From positions 1 to 51,097 of the forward strand of contig CAAEDN010000004.1 of the NCBI GenBank assembly GCA_900754615.1: a stretch of 51,097 bases of DNA, read 5' to 3'. Shown here one piece after another: positions 41,858 through 50,583 of the stretch. The position numbers and the translations under genes were made by a program. The notes under the pieces are model-generated. The model ran no database searches, had not been told where the DNA came from, and worked only from the letters and a program-made list of their open reading frames with translations. Each line of letters opens with the position of its first letter. Position 1 is the stretch's first letter. The DNA comes from an uncultured Holdemanella sp. (GTDB taxonomy: Bacteria > Bacillota_I > Bacilli_A > Erysipelotrichales > Erysipelotrichaceae).

Positions 41858-43198
41858 ATGGGATTAATTAAAGCGGGTGCTGGAGCTGTTGGTTCAGTTT
41901 TTAGTGATCAATGGAAGGAGTACTTTTATTGTGATGCATTAGAGCAGGATGTTTTAGTTCGTAAGGGTTCTAAAAAAACAGGTAAGAAATCCAGCAATAA
42001 AGGAAATGATAATATCATTTCAAATGGTAGTGTGATTGCGGTTGCGGATGGTCAATGTATGTTGATTGTGGATCAGGGGCGTGTTGTTGAGCTTTGTGCA
42101 ACACCTGGAGAATTTGTATATGATTCATCAAGCGAACCAAGTATTTTTGCAGGTAGCTTAGGAAAGAGTATTAAGGATTCTTTCTCTACAATGGCTAAGC
42201 GTTTCACTTTTGGTGGAGATACGGCTAAGGATCAAAGAGTGTATTATGTGAACACAAAGGAAATGGGTGAGGTTCTTTATGGAACGGCAACGCCAATTCC
42301 ATTTAGAGTGGTTGTCAATGAAGAGTTAGGTTTTAAGTTATCTGTGAAATTACGTTGTAATGGTAACTTTACATATCGTGTAGCCGACCCAATCTTATTC
42401 TATACAAACGTCTGTGGAAATGTATCTGAGGATTTTGAATCAGAAACTATTGAGGGCAAATTAAAAGGTGAATTGATGACGGCTTTACAGCCTGCCTTGG
42501 CCAAATTAAGTGCGGATCGTGTGATGTATTATGAAATTCCAGCTCATACAATGGATGTTGCGGCTGCATTAAATGATGAATTAAGTGATATTTGGCGTGC
42601 TAAGCGTGGTTTGGAAGTGGTATCTTTCAATATTAATTCATTGAGTATTCCTGAGGATCAAGAAAAGAAGATCACGGAGTGGGAAGAAAATGCGATGACG
42701 ATGAATCAAACGGTTGCGGCAAGTCGTTTGGTTGGTGCACAGGCTACAGCTATGAAGGATGCTGCCAATAATGCCAATGGTGCCATGACTGGATTTATGG
42801 GGATGGGTATGGCCATGAATCAGGGTGGTATTAGTGCACAAAACTTATATGCGGCTGGTGCCCAAGCACAACCTGCACCAACACCAACGCCTGCTCCTGC
42901 AGTAGAGCCTGAGATAAAGGTTGATGGCTGGACTTGTCCAAATTGTGGAAATGTTGCCACGGGTAAATTCTGTCCTGAGTGTGGAACGCCAAAACCAAGT
43001 GTTGAGGGTTGGGCTTGTCCAACTTGTGGAACGGTAAATAAGGGTAAATTCTGTACGGAGTGTGGAGCAAAAAAACCGGCACATGAACCGCTATATCGTT
43101 GTGATAAATGTGGCTGGCAGCCAGAAGATCCACATCATCCACCAAAATTCTGTCCGGAGTGTGGAGACCCATTTGATGATAATGATATAGAAAAGTAG
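41858..43198 (+). CDS. SPFH-domain protein with three C-terminal zinc ribbons (YdjI-like)
   Basis: The 446-residue protein begins MGLIKAGAGAVGSVFSDQWKEYFYCD, as in the SPFH proteins related to B. subtilis YdjI and the so-called virion-core family. The SPFH-like core runs to about residue 270 (GQCMLIVDQGRVVELCATPG, FTYRVADPILFYTNVCG). Then come an Ala/Met-rich helix and a Pro/Ala linker. Three zinc ribbons end the protein: WTCPNCG..FCPECG, WACPTCG..FCTECG and YRCDKCG..FCPECG. Related proteins assemble on membranes in envelope-stress operons. The next two genes resemble the usual partners. Zinc ribbons may mediate contact with them (inference). Confidence 0.85.
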   Translation: MGLIKAGAGAVGSVFSDQWKEYFYCDALEQDVLVRKGSKKTGKKSSNKGNDNIISNGSVIAVADGQCMLIVDQGRVVELCATPGEFVYDSSSEPSIFAGSLGKSIKDSFSTMAKRFTFGGDTAKDQRVYYVNTKEMGEVLYGTATPIPFRVVVNEELGFKLSVKLRCNGNFTYRVADPILFYTNVCGNVSEDFESETIEGKLKGELMTALQPALAKLSADRVMYYEIPAHTMDVAAALNDELSDIWRAKRGLEVVSFNINSLSIPEDQEKKITEWEENAMTMNQTVAASRLVGAQATAMKDAANNANGAMTGFMGMGMAMNQGGISAQNLYAAGAQAQPAPTPTPAPAVEPEIKVDGWTCPNCGNVATGKFCPECGTPKPSVEGWACPTCGTVNKGKFCTECGAKKPAHEPLYRCDKCGWQPEDPHHPPKFCPECGDPFDDNDIEK

Positions 43199-43208
43199 GG
43201 GTATTGTT

Positions 43209-44294
43209 ATGAGTACTTTACAAGAGTTTAAGTGTCCTTGTTGTAATGGCGCCATTTCATTTGATACAAAGCTTCAAAAGATGAAGTGTCCTTATTGTGA
43301 TACGGAATTCACATTAGAAACACTTCAGCAATATGATTCTGTGAAGATTGAGGAAGAAGATCAGTTTGAGTGGGATGTGAAGCCAGGACAAGAATGGGCT
43401 GAAAATGAAACTGATGGATTATTGACATATGTTTGTAATTCGTGTGGTGGTGAAATTGTTGCGGATGAAAATATGGCTGCTTCATCATGTCCTTTTTGTG
43501 GAAGTCCAATTGTAGTTAAGGAAAAATTGGGTGGTGTCTTAAAGCCAGATTTAGTGATTCCGTTTAAATTGGATAAAAAGGCGGCTAAGGAAGGTTTGAA
43601 ACAGCACTATAAGGGTAAGACGTTATTGCCGAAAGAGTTTAAATCGGAAAACCGTATTGAAGAAATCAAAGGTATTTATGTTCCTTTCTGGCTGTTTGAT
43701 GCGGATGCCGATGGTGAGGTTCGTTATAATGCGACAAAGGTTCGTATGTGGTCGGATTCAGAATATGATTATACGGAAACCAAATACTATCGTTTATATC
43801 GTAAGGGACAAGTAAGATTTGAAAATATTCCAGTGGATGGTTCGAGTAAGATGCCAGATGACATGATGGAGTCTATTGAGCCTTATGACTTAAGTGATGC
43901 GGTGGATTTCCAAACAGCGTATTTAGCTGGTTTTTTAGCTGATAAATATGATGTGGATGCCGATTCAAGTATTGATCGTGCCAATACCCGTGTAAAGAAG
44001 TCTACGGAAGATGCGTTTATGACCAATTGCGGTAAGTATGACACAGTTACTTGTGAGGATAGTGCAGTTCAGATTCAGAATGGTACGGCAAAATATGCAT
44101 TGTATCCAGTGTGGATTTTAAATACGAAGTGGAAGGGTGAAAACTACAGTTTTGCGATGAATGGTCAAACGGGTAAATTTGTGGGTAATCTTCCTGAAAA
44201 CAAAAATTTAGTTTACTTGTACTATGCAGTGGTTACAATTCTTGGCAGTATTTTAGCTTATATTGTGATCTTAATTTTGAGCTGGGGAAAGTAG
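43209..44294 (+). CDS. TFIIB-type zinc-ribbon membrane protein (YdjG-like)
   Basis: The 361-residue protein starts with paired zinc ribbons: FKCPCCNGAISFD with MKCPYCDTEF, and YVCNSCGGEIVAD with SSCPFCGSPIVV. The middle domain carries LKPDLVIPFKLDKKAAKEGL and GIYVPFWLFDADADGE, conserved in this family. One membrane helix lies at the C-terminus (about residues 337-358). This matches YdjG-type proteins, which with the TPM protein YdjH recruit PspA at stressed membranes in B. subtilis. It starts ten bases after the SPFH gene and ends ten bases before the TPM gene. Confidence 0.85.
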   Translation: MSTLQEFKCPCCNGAISFDTKLQKMKCPYCDTEFTLETLQQYDSVKIEEEDQFEWDVKPGQEWAENETDGLLTYVCNSCGGEIVADENMAASSCPFCGSPIVVKEKLGGVLKPDLVIPFKLDKKAAKEGLKQHYKGKTLLPKEFKSENRIEEIKGIYVPFWLFDADADGEVRYNATKVRMWSDSEYDYTETKYYRLYRKGQVRFENIPVDGSSKMPDDMMESIEPYDLSDAVDFQTAYLAGFLADKYDVDADSSIDRANTRVKKSTEDAFMTNCGKYDTVTCEDSAVQIQNGTAKYALYPVWILNTKWKGENYSFAMNGQTGKFVGNLPENKNLVYLYYAVVTILGSILAYIVILILSWGK

Positions 44295-44304
44295 GAGGTC
44301 GTTT

Positions 44305-45549
44305 ATGAAAAAATTAGGTATTTTATGTTCATCTCTTCTACTGGCACTTATGATGTGCTTTCCAGTTTATGCCAGCGAAGATCTAAAATATGTAGAAGAC
44401 AATGCGAATTTATTAACAGTTACAGAAGAGCAACAATTAAATGATACTTTAACCGAAATTAGTGAAAGACAAGGTGTCGATGTTGGTGTTATCACAGCGG
44501 ATGATATGGGTGATAAATCCATAGAAGACTATGCGAAAATGAAGTATGAAGAGCGTGGTTATGGTGATGATGGTGCATTATTAGTTGTAAATATGGAAGT
44601 TCGCAAATGGTGGATGTCTACTTATGGTAAAGGTACTACAGCTATTTCATCGGATGATATCGATACGATTGGTAGTGAGTTTGCACCTTATTTAAGTAAT
44701 GGAGAATATGCGAGTGCATTTGATACGTACGCTAGACTTTGCGATGATTATATTACGAAAGCACCAAATCTTGCCCAGGAATATGCGCAAGCTTTAGGTA
44801 GTTTGACTTCATTACAAGATGGACTAAGATTTGTGAATGATGATGCGCGTTTATTAACTGAGGATGAAAGAAAAGAGTTAAATGATACTTTAACCCAAAT
44901 TGGTAAGCGTCAAGGTTTGGATATTGCAATATTGACTACAAAAGATACAGGTGGTAAGGCGATTCTTGATTATGCGATGACAATGTATGAAGCCCTTAAT
45001 TATGGTCAGGGTAAAAATAAAGATGGAATTCTTTTAGTTGTCAATATGGAAACGCGCAAGTTCTGGATGGCAACTCGTGGCTATGGTATTACAGCTTTTA
45101 CAGATGCCGGAATCAGCTACATTAGTGAAAAGCTTGGTCCTTCTTTAAAAAAAGAGAAGTATATGAAGGCATTTACAACTTATGCAAGTCTTTGCGAAAA
45201 GTTTGTTGAAAAGGCACATAGTGGTAAGCCTTATGATGTAGGACATATGCCGTTTAAATGGCTTCCATGGTATTGTGTTCCAATTTCAATTGTTTGTGGA
45301 CTTGTTGCTGCATTCTTTGTAGTGAGCTCAAAACGTGATGAGCTTCATTCAGTTGCATTTGAAGACAAGGCGCATAACTATATGAAGAAAAACACGTTGA
45401 AGATGAAAGAATCCCATGACTACTTCTTATATCACACAGTAACTCGTAATCGTATTAAATCAGATAGTGATGATAGTTCCAGTGGTGGAAGTAGTACATA
45501 TTCTTCTAGCAGTGGTAACACGTATGGTGGTGGTGGCGGTAGCTTCTAA
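44305..45549 (+). CDS. membrane protein with two tandem TPM domains (YdjH-like)
   Basis: The 414-residue protein has a cleavable-looking signal peptide ending near residue 23 (CFPVYA), two TPM domains (about 28-155 and 172-310), a membrane helix near 318-338, and a Ser/Gly-rich tail ending GGGGGSF. Both domains keep the family pattern: VEDNANLLTVTEEQQLNDTL with GALLVVNMEVRKWWMSTYGKG, and VNDDARLLTEDERKELNDTL with GILLVVNMETRKFWMATRGYG. B. subtilis YdjH has one TPM domain, so an internal duplication is likely. The ribosome-binding site is GGAGG. It is the last gene of the 13-gene operon. Confidence 0.85.
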   Translation: MKKLGILCSSLLLALMMCFPVYASEDLKYVEDNANLLTVTEEQQLNDTLTEISERQGVDVGVITADDMGDKSIEDYAKMKYEERGYGDDGALLVVNMEVRKWWMSTYGKGTTAISSDDIDTIGSEFAPYLSNGEYASAFDTYARLCDDYITKAPNLAQEYAQALGSLTSLQDGLRFVNDDARLLTEDERKELNDTLTQIGKRQGLDIAILTTKDTGGKAILDYAMTMYEALNYGQGKNKDGILLVVNMETRKFWMATRGYGITAFTDAGISYISEKLGPSLKKEKYMKAFTTYASLCEKFVEKAHSGKPYDVGHMPFKWLPWYCVPISIVCGLVAAFFVVSSKRDELHSVAFEDKAHNYMKKNTLKMKESHDYFLYHTVTRNRIKSDSDDSSSGGSSTYSSSSGNTYGGGGGSF

Positions 45550-45555
45550 TACCGC

Positions 45556-45583
45556 AAAATGCAGGATCAAACGCCTGCATTTT
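45556..45583 (+). terminator. terminator of the 13-gene envelope operon
   Basis: AAAATGCAGG (45556-45565) and CCTGCATTTT (45574-45583) form a perfect ten-base-pair stem with an eight-base loop. It is the first terminator-like hairpin I found after 34348. Confidence 0.8.
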
Positions 45584-45705
45584 CCACTTTAAATAATATA
45601 GAGAAGGCGGTGATTGTATACTAGCGGTTTGAATTGTTTCTGTTGCGTGTTCGGGAGTAATAAGTAAATGGGTAATAATTCACAAGGAATAGGAGTTGAT
45701 AATTT

Positions 45706-48700
45706 ATGAAAAAGAGTTGGACGAGTGTCGGACTCAGTTTATGCATGATTTTGTCTTTAACTCCGGTTACGGCAATTTGTGCGGATGAGTTAGATGCTCA
45801 TGATGGGGTGATGGATCAAGAAATAGTTGAAGAAAACGTTTTGAATCCGGTTGAGGAGGAAGAACCTGTTGTTGAGGGTGAATCTGAAGAAGTAGTAAAA
45901 AAAGTTGAATCTGAAGAAGTGGTAGAAAAAGTTGAATCTGAACTAGAGGAAGAGCTAGAGGCTGCTCCAATGATGTTAGAGGTTGTTGCACCTGTATCGA
46001 GTGGTTTGGCAATTGATGAAACAAACTTTCCGGATGCGAACTTTAGAAGCTATGTTTTAGCATCATTCGATTCGAATGGAGATGAAAAGTTGGATGATGA
46101 GGAGATTGCGAATGTTAAATATATTTTTGCATCATCAAAAACGATTTCGAGTTTAAAGGGTATTGAGTATTTTACGGAGCTAACGGAATTGGATTGTGGT
46201 AATAATCAATTAACTTCATTAGATGTCAGTAAAAACACAAAGCTTGTTAAATTGATTTGTGCTAAAAATGCATTAACTTCTTTAAATACGAGCCAGAATC
46301 CATTGTTAAAGAAACTTGATATTTATAGCAATAAGCTGACTTCAATTGATGTAAGTCAGAATACTGAGTTAGAGACTTTGTATATTGGGCGTAATCCGAT
46401 TGAAACTTTAAATGTGAAAAACAATGTGAAGTTAATGGAGTTACAGAGTGAATTGAATAACTTAACATCGCTTGATTTGAGTAATAATTCGCCATCTATG
46501 AGTGTGTATGTAGCAAATAATATATATCCAATAACGGTTGGTAAGGGAAGAAGATTTGATTTATCAAAGCTTTCGGCTGGTTTTGATGTGAGTAAAGCTT
46601 CGAATTGGCAAAATGCGACTGTGAATTCGGGTGTGTTGATTGTTAAGAGTGTGAATGACTTTGTTACGTATGATTATGATTGTGGAAATGGTCATAAAGT
46701 GAAGTTTAAATTTAGAGTATATTCTAGCATTAAACAAGTATCTGTGCCTTGGGCTAAATATAAATATTTATATATGAATTTCTACACTTATAATGGGAAA
46801 GAACAAGTAGGTGTAGATGCACGTGAAGGATATACACTTAGTGGTGTATATAAGGCAACGAATGCTGGAAAGTATAAAGCGAAAGTGAATTTACTTGAAG
46901 GTTATGAATGGGAAGATGGTTCGACGGATGAAAAAACGATTGAATGGGAAATTCGTGAGGCTCAGCAGGATACGCCTGGTGGTTTACAGGGAGTAGCTCC
47001 TTCGAGTTCAAGTGCTAAGGATGGTAAGATTACGGGTACAACATCTGCAATGCGTTATAGAAAATTAGATGGTTTGCCTAATAATTGTGATGATGGAGAA
47101 ACCACGAATCTAGAACCGGGCGAGTATGTAGTTTGGTATGTTAAGAAACCGAATTATGATGCAAGTCCTTATACACATGTCATAGTTCCAGAATATGGTG
47201 ATACAACAAGTAAGATTATTGTTCGTAATGGAACTGTGAATGGTAGTGATTCTTTAATTGTTTCAAAGAGTGATGTTGCAACGCTAGTAGCTAAAACGTC
47301 TCCTTTTTATGAAAAAGAATTTGATAAATGGGTCGTAAAGGCTGGTAAAGCGACAATTAAAGATGTAAATAGTCCAACTACAACGATCACAAATGTGAAT
47401 GGCCCAGTCACAGTGGAAGCTGTCTATAAGGATAAACTATTTAAGCTTAATGTTATCAATGGTTCGGGTTCTGGAAGTTTTACACAGGGTACTGTTGTAA
47501 CAATCAAAGCAGATGCTCCACCTGCAGGAAAAGTATTCTGGAAATGGGAAGAAAAAACAGGAAGTGCGTATATCAATAGTGTGTTAGCAGAGACGGGTGA
47601 ACTGACCATTATGCAAAGTAATGTAGAGATTGAAGCAGTCTATAAGGATGCAACTCCAATTACGCCACCGGGACCCGCGAAATATGCATTAAAGGTTGAT
47701 GGTGGAATTGGTTCTGGAGAATATGGCGAAAATAGTGAGGTCATTATTAAGGCATATGCGCCGGAGTTAGGTAAAGAATTCGATAAGTGGGAACTTGTTT
47801 CTGGTGATGTAGCCATTGAAGATGTAAATAGTGCAATCACAAAAGTTACAACGAAGGCAATGGCCGCAAACATTAGGGCTGTATATAAGGAAAGTTCTAT
47901 TCCTGCGCCTACTTTGAAATTTGATTTAATAGTGAAGAATGGTACGGGTTCTGGAACTTATGAAGAAAATGAAGTTGTAAGTATTAAAGCAGATCCGGCA
48001 CCAGATGGTGAAGAGTTTGATCGTTGGATGATTACTTCAGGAACGGCTGCTTTTGGCAATTTTAGGAGCCCAAATACTACAATCACAATTAAAGATTCGA
48101 ATGTAAAAATTGAAGCATTATACAAAAAAATTGTTCCAGTTCATACACATACGTATGGTGCATGGGTAAGTGATGATACATCTCACTGGCATAAGTGTAC
48201 AGATGCAACTTGTACAGATAAGACAGGAAGTATAAAAGACAAAACCGTTCATGCATATGATAACGATATGGATGATACTTGTAATGTTTGTGGATATAAG
48301 AGAGTGCTTCCTACTCCTGTAGTAACTTACAAGTTTATTGAAGGAGCTAATGGTTCTTGGACAAAGAATAGTGGCCAGAATCTTGGTTTCAAAACAAATG
48401 GCGAATTCTCTAGATTTACGGGTGTTAAGATTGATGGTACTTTAATTGGTAATGAGAAATATACAGCTGTTTCAGGTTCAACTGTTGTTACATTGAAGAA
48501 GGATTATCTTGAAACGTTGTCTGTTGGTAAACATACATTGACTGTAGTTTACACAGATGGTGAGTGTACAACTGAATTTCAGGTTAAGGCAGCAAGTGCT
48601 ACAGAGGATACTAAGCCGGGTATTGAAAAGCCAGTACCTTCAAAGGTAGATAAGAAAACAGATGTTAAGTCTGAAAAGAAGTCTTTGAATACGGCATACT

Positions 48701-48786
48701 CAGAAAATATGGGTCAATGGATGGCTTTATTATTGATGAGTGGATTTGTGTTGGTATTAAGCGTGTTTAAGAAAAAGAGAAATTAA
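45706..48786 (+). CDS. large surface protein with leucine-rich and InlB-type repeats
   Basis: The 1026-residue exported protein starts with a signal peptide (to about residue 27) and an acidic Glu/Val-rich repeat region (30-95). It then has an EF-hand-like loop DSNGDEKLDDEE (about 118-129), leucine-rich repeats (about 140-265, consensus LTSLDVSxNTxL), and four divergent InlB/Flg_new-type B repeats (about 500-807; shared marks GSGSGxxxxGxVVxIKAxxP, FDKW, VEAVYK). A Cys/His-containing HTYGAW...CNVCGY module and an Ig-like C-terminal domain follow. A membrane helix and KKKRN end the protein. No LPxTG-like sortase motif is visible before the helix (AYSENMGQW). Probably a cell-surface adhesin or binding protein. 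Confidence 0.85.
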   Translation: MKKSWTSVGLSLCMILSLTPVTAICADELDAHDGVMDQEIVEENVLNPVEEEEPVVEGESEEVVKKVESEEVVEKVESELEEELEAAPMMLEVVAPVSSGLAIDETNFPDANFRSYVLASFDSNGDEKLDDEEIANVKYIFASSKTISSLKGIEYFTELTELDCGNNQLTSLDVSKNTKLVKLICAKNALTSLNTSQNPLLKKLDIYSNKLTSIDVSQNTELETLYIGRNPIETLNVKNNVKLMELQSELNNLTSLDLSNNSPSMSVYVANNIYPITVGKGRRFDLSKLSAGFDVSKASNWQNATVNSGVLIVKSVNDFVTYDYDCGNGHKVKFKFRVYSSIKQVSVPWAKYKYLYMNFYTYNGKEQVGVDAREGYTLSGVYKATNAGKYKAKVNLLEGYEWEDGSTDEKTIEWEIREAQQDTPGGLQGVAPSSSSAKDGKITGTTSAMRYRKLDGLPNNCDDGETTNLEPGEYVVWYVKKPNYDASPYTHVIVPEYGDTTSKIIVRNGTVNGSDSLIVSKSDVATLVAKTSPFYEKEFDKWVVKAGKATIKDVNSPTTTITNVNGPVTVEAVYKDKLFKLNVINGSGSGSFTQGTVVTIKADAPPAGKVFWKWEEKTGSAYINSVLAETGELTIMQSNVEIEAVYKDATPITPPGPAKYALKVDGGIGSGEYGENSEVIIKAYAPELGKEFDKWELVSGDVAIEDVNSAITKVTTKAMAANIRAVYKESSIPAPTLKFDLIVKNGTGSGTYEENEVVSIKADPAPDGEEFDRWMITSGTAAFGNFRSPNTTITIKDSNVKIEALYKKIVPVHTHTYGAWVSDDTSHWHKCTDATCTDKTGSIKDKTVHAYDNDMDDTCNVCGYKRVLPTPVVTYKFIEGANGSWTKNSGQNLGFKTNGEFSRFTGVKIDGTLIGNEKYTAVSGSTVVTLKKDYLETLSVGKHTLTVVYTDGECTTEFQVKAASATEDTKPGIEKPVPSKVDKKTDVKSEKKSLNTAYSENMGQWMALLLMSGFVLVLSVFKKKRN

Positions 48787-48790
48787 TGAG

Positions 48791-48820
48791 GAAGGCCGGT
48801 AACTGGCCTTCTTTGTCTTT
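48791..48820 (+). terminator. intrinsic terminator of the surface-protein gene
   Basis: GAAGGCC (48791-48797) pairs with GGCCTTC (48805-48811) around a seven-base loop, followed by TTTGTCTTT. Confidence 0.7.
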
Positions 48821-48896
48821 ATTGTGGTAAATTTAGGGAATTATTTGAGATGAATGAGTGCGTTTGTTAAGATAAAGAAAACAGGAGGATAGTGCT

Positions 48897-49637
48897 ATGG
48901 GCAAAAAGATATTATCTATATTAGGTCTTGGAATAGTATTAATTGGTATTGTGTTTGGTGGCAATCTTGTATTGATTCTAGTGGGAGCTATTCTTCTTGG
49001 GTTAGGACAAGTGTCAAAGGAAAATGGTAGTAATTCAAAGAATAAACAAGTATTTCATGAATTCTTTGATGATGTTAATATTGATCCTGTTTCTCATTTG
49101 TTGGATGTATCAGATACGAATATTCCGTTGCCTAAACATGACTATTGTAGTGGCAGTGGATATGTACAAGGTAAATATAAAGGTCTAGATGTAGAGTTTT
49201 GTACTATTAAACTTTCAGATGTGACAGAAGTTTTGCGTGATGAGACTGGTTTGTGGGAGAAGAATGAGAATCAAATTTATGAAGGTCAATGGATGTTCTG
49301 TAAGTTGGATCATGAATTTTCTACATGGCTGACGATTTATTCAAAAGATAGAATGGATAAGTTCATGGGTGTAGAAACACTAAAAACGGGGGATGAGGCT
49401 TTTGATAAGAAGTTTAATTTAAGCTGTGGTGATCAAGAAGAGGCTCTTAAAATATTGGATTCGAGTTGTTTAGAGAAAATCATCACTTTGACAAATGGTC
49501 CATTTCGTAAATTTGCCTTTAATCTAAATATGGATGGTAAGCTGTATATTGCAGCTCATAGTGGACATGGTTTTGAGAGTGCGAGTAGGGATGAGTTGAA
49601 ATGGTTCAAGGATTGGATAGATGTGCTCAAATTATAG
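48897..49637 (+). CDS. DUF3137-like protein with N-terminal membrane hairpin
   Basis: The 246-residue protein has a hydrophobic N-terminus (residues 4-38, probably two short helices) and a soluble domain resembling DUF3137: YVQGKYKGLDVEFCTIKL, IYEGQWMFCKLDHEF, GDEAFDKKFNLSCGDQEEAL and GKLYIAAHSGHGFE. The family is of unknown function and often sits beside LemA or TM2-type membrane proteins. CAGGAGGA is the ribosome-binding site. It is followed by a terminator, then by a TM2-domain gene. Confidence 0.75.
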   Translation: MGKKILSILGLGIVLIGIVFGGNLVLILVGAILLGLGQVSKENGSNSKNKQVFHEFFDDVNIDPVSHLLDVSDTNIPLPKHDYCSGSGYVQGKYKGLDVEFCTIKLSDVTEVLRDETGLWEKNENQIYEGQWMFCKLDHEFSTWLTIYSKDRMDKFMGVETLKTGDEAFDKKFNLSCGDQEEALKILDSSCLEKIITLTNGPFRKFAFNLNMDGKLYIAAHSGHGFESASRDELKWFKDWIDVLKL

Positions 49638-49646
49638 TACATAATT

Positions 49647-49672
49647 GGCTCTTTTAAATGAGAGTCTTTTTT
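49647..49672 (+). terminator. intrinsic terminator of the DUF3137 gene
   Basis: GGCTCTT (49647-49653) pairs with GAGAGTC (49660-49666) with two G-U pairs, followed by six T. Confidence 0.6.
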
Positions 49673-49768
49673 AATGGCGATTTTTTTGCCTAATAAAATT
49701 CTTTGTTTTGTATTCTATAAGTGTCAAAGGAAAGGGAGTTACAAAAGATAACTCAAGGGTATAAGAGA

Positions 49769-50029
49769 ATGAATGAAAATTTAATATCACCAAAAAGAAA
49801 ATGGGCAGCCGCTTTATTGGCAATGTTTTTAGGAATGATGGGGATCCACCGATTCTATTTAGGTAGAAATGCATCAGGTGCCATCATGTTAGTTGTATTC
49901 CTTTTAGGCGTCTTTATTCCAATTATTGGATGGGGGTTATTGATTGTTGAGATTGTCTTTGTATGGATTGATTTCTTTAGAATTTTATGTGATAGCCTTA
50001 AGGATGCGAATAATTTAAAGCTTCGTTAA
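49769..50029 (+). CDS. TM2-domain membrane protein
   Basis: An 86-residue protein with the TM2 signature: KRKWAAALLAMFLGMMGIHR, then FYLGRNASGAIMLV, a second helix (FLLGVFIPIIGWGLLIVEIV) and the closing WIDFFRI. TM2 domains are two-helix hairpins of unknown bacterial function. The frame is open from a GTG at 49721, but that start has no ribosome-binding site; the ATG at 49769 has AAGGG nine bases upstream. It is the first of four small membrane-protein genes. Confidence 0.82.
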   Translation: MNENLISPKRKWAAALLAMFLGMMGIHRFYLGRNASGAIMLVVFLLGVFIPIIGWGLLIVEIVFVWIDFFRILCDSLKDANNLKLR

Positions 50030-50080
50030 TGAAAAAAATGTATTTTGAATGGTATATGTGTCAAAGGAAGGTAAATAAAA

Positions 50081-50215
50081 ATGAATGAAAAAACAAGAAG
50101 TATAATTTTTAAAATATTAGGATTTGGTTTTAAAGCCGCATGGTTTATTTTGAAGTGTGTCGTTCGATATGTGATTTATTTCATTACATATATAGGATAT
50201 GTTTACATGCCTTAG
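50081..50215 (+). CDS. 44-residue single-helix membrane protein
   Basis: A short frame reads MNEKTRSIIFKILGFGFK and continues AAWFILKCVVRYVIYFITYI to a TAG at 50213-50215. AAGGAAGG lies nine bases before the ATG. A basic N-terminus and one hydrophobic helix suggest a small membrane protein. It fills the gap between two membrane-protein genes, and the next gene starts 17 bases after it. I do not recognise it. Confidence 0.55.
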   Translation: MNEKTRSIIFKILGFGFKAAWFILKCVVRYVIYFITYIGYVYMP

Positions 50216-50232
50216 AAATGGAGAAATCGAAG

Positions 50233-50568
50233 ATGAATCAAAAAGATAAAGTAATTGAAGCGTTAAAGGGAATGATTTTAACAATTATGCTTGCGATCGC
50301 AATTTTCTATTTGATGAAATATTTTATACTTAAGTTTAGCTCAACGGAAATTGATGTTGTGGGTGAAAGTCTAGATTCATTGCGAGTATTTAGTGAGCCT
50401 GTATTCTTTTATTTGCCAAAATTTGAATGGCTTCAAAAGATTGAATGTTTACTCATTTATATATTCATGATTTATGGAGGACCTGTTGTATTGGCTCTTA
50501 CAGTTTTATTTGGAATTGAAATAATACTAAGCGCACCTGTTGTCTATGTTCACGATAGATATTACTAA
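50233..50568 (+). CDS. small membrane protein, unknown function
   Basis: From the chosen ATG the protein has 111 residues, with two membrane helices: ALKGMILTIMLAIAIFYLMKY near the N-terminus and IYIFMIYGGPVVLALTVLFG near the C-terminus. The connecting loop of about 45 residues is probably extracytoplasmic. The frame is open from 50140, but the upstream part overlaps the 44-residue gene; GGAG at 50220 serves the ATG at 50233 (an ATG at 50218 is possible). Not recognised. It is followed 15 bases later by another 111-residue two-helix protein. Confidence 0.65.
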   Translation: MNQKDKVIEALKGMILTIMLAIAIFYLMKYFILKFSSTEIDVVGESLDSLRVFSEPVFFYLPKFEWLQKIECLLIYIFMIYGGPVVLALTVLFGIEIILSAPVVYVHDRYY

Positions 50569-50583
50569 GGAAAGGAGCATATC

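Noticed and set aside
42831..43172. Antisense frames opposite the zinc-ribbon end of the SPFH gene
   Set aside because: Produced by the repeated CxxCG codons on the other strand; no start signal.
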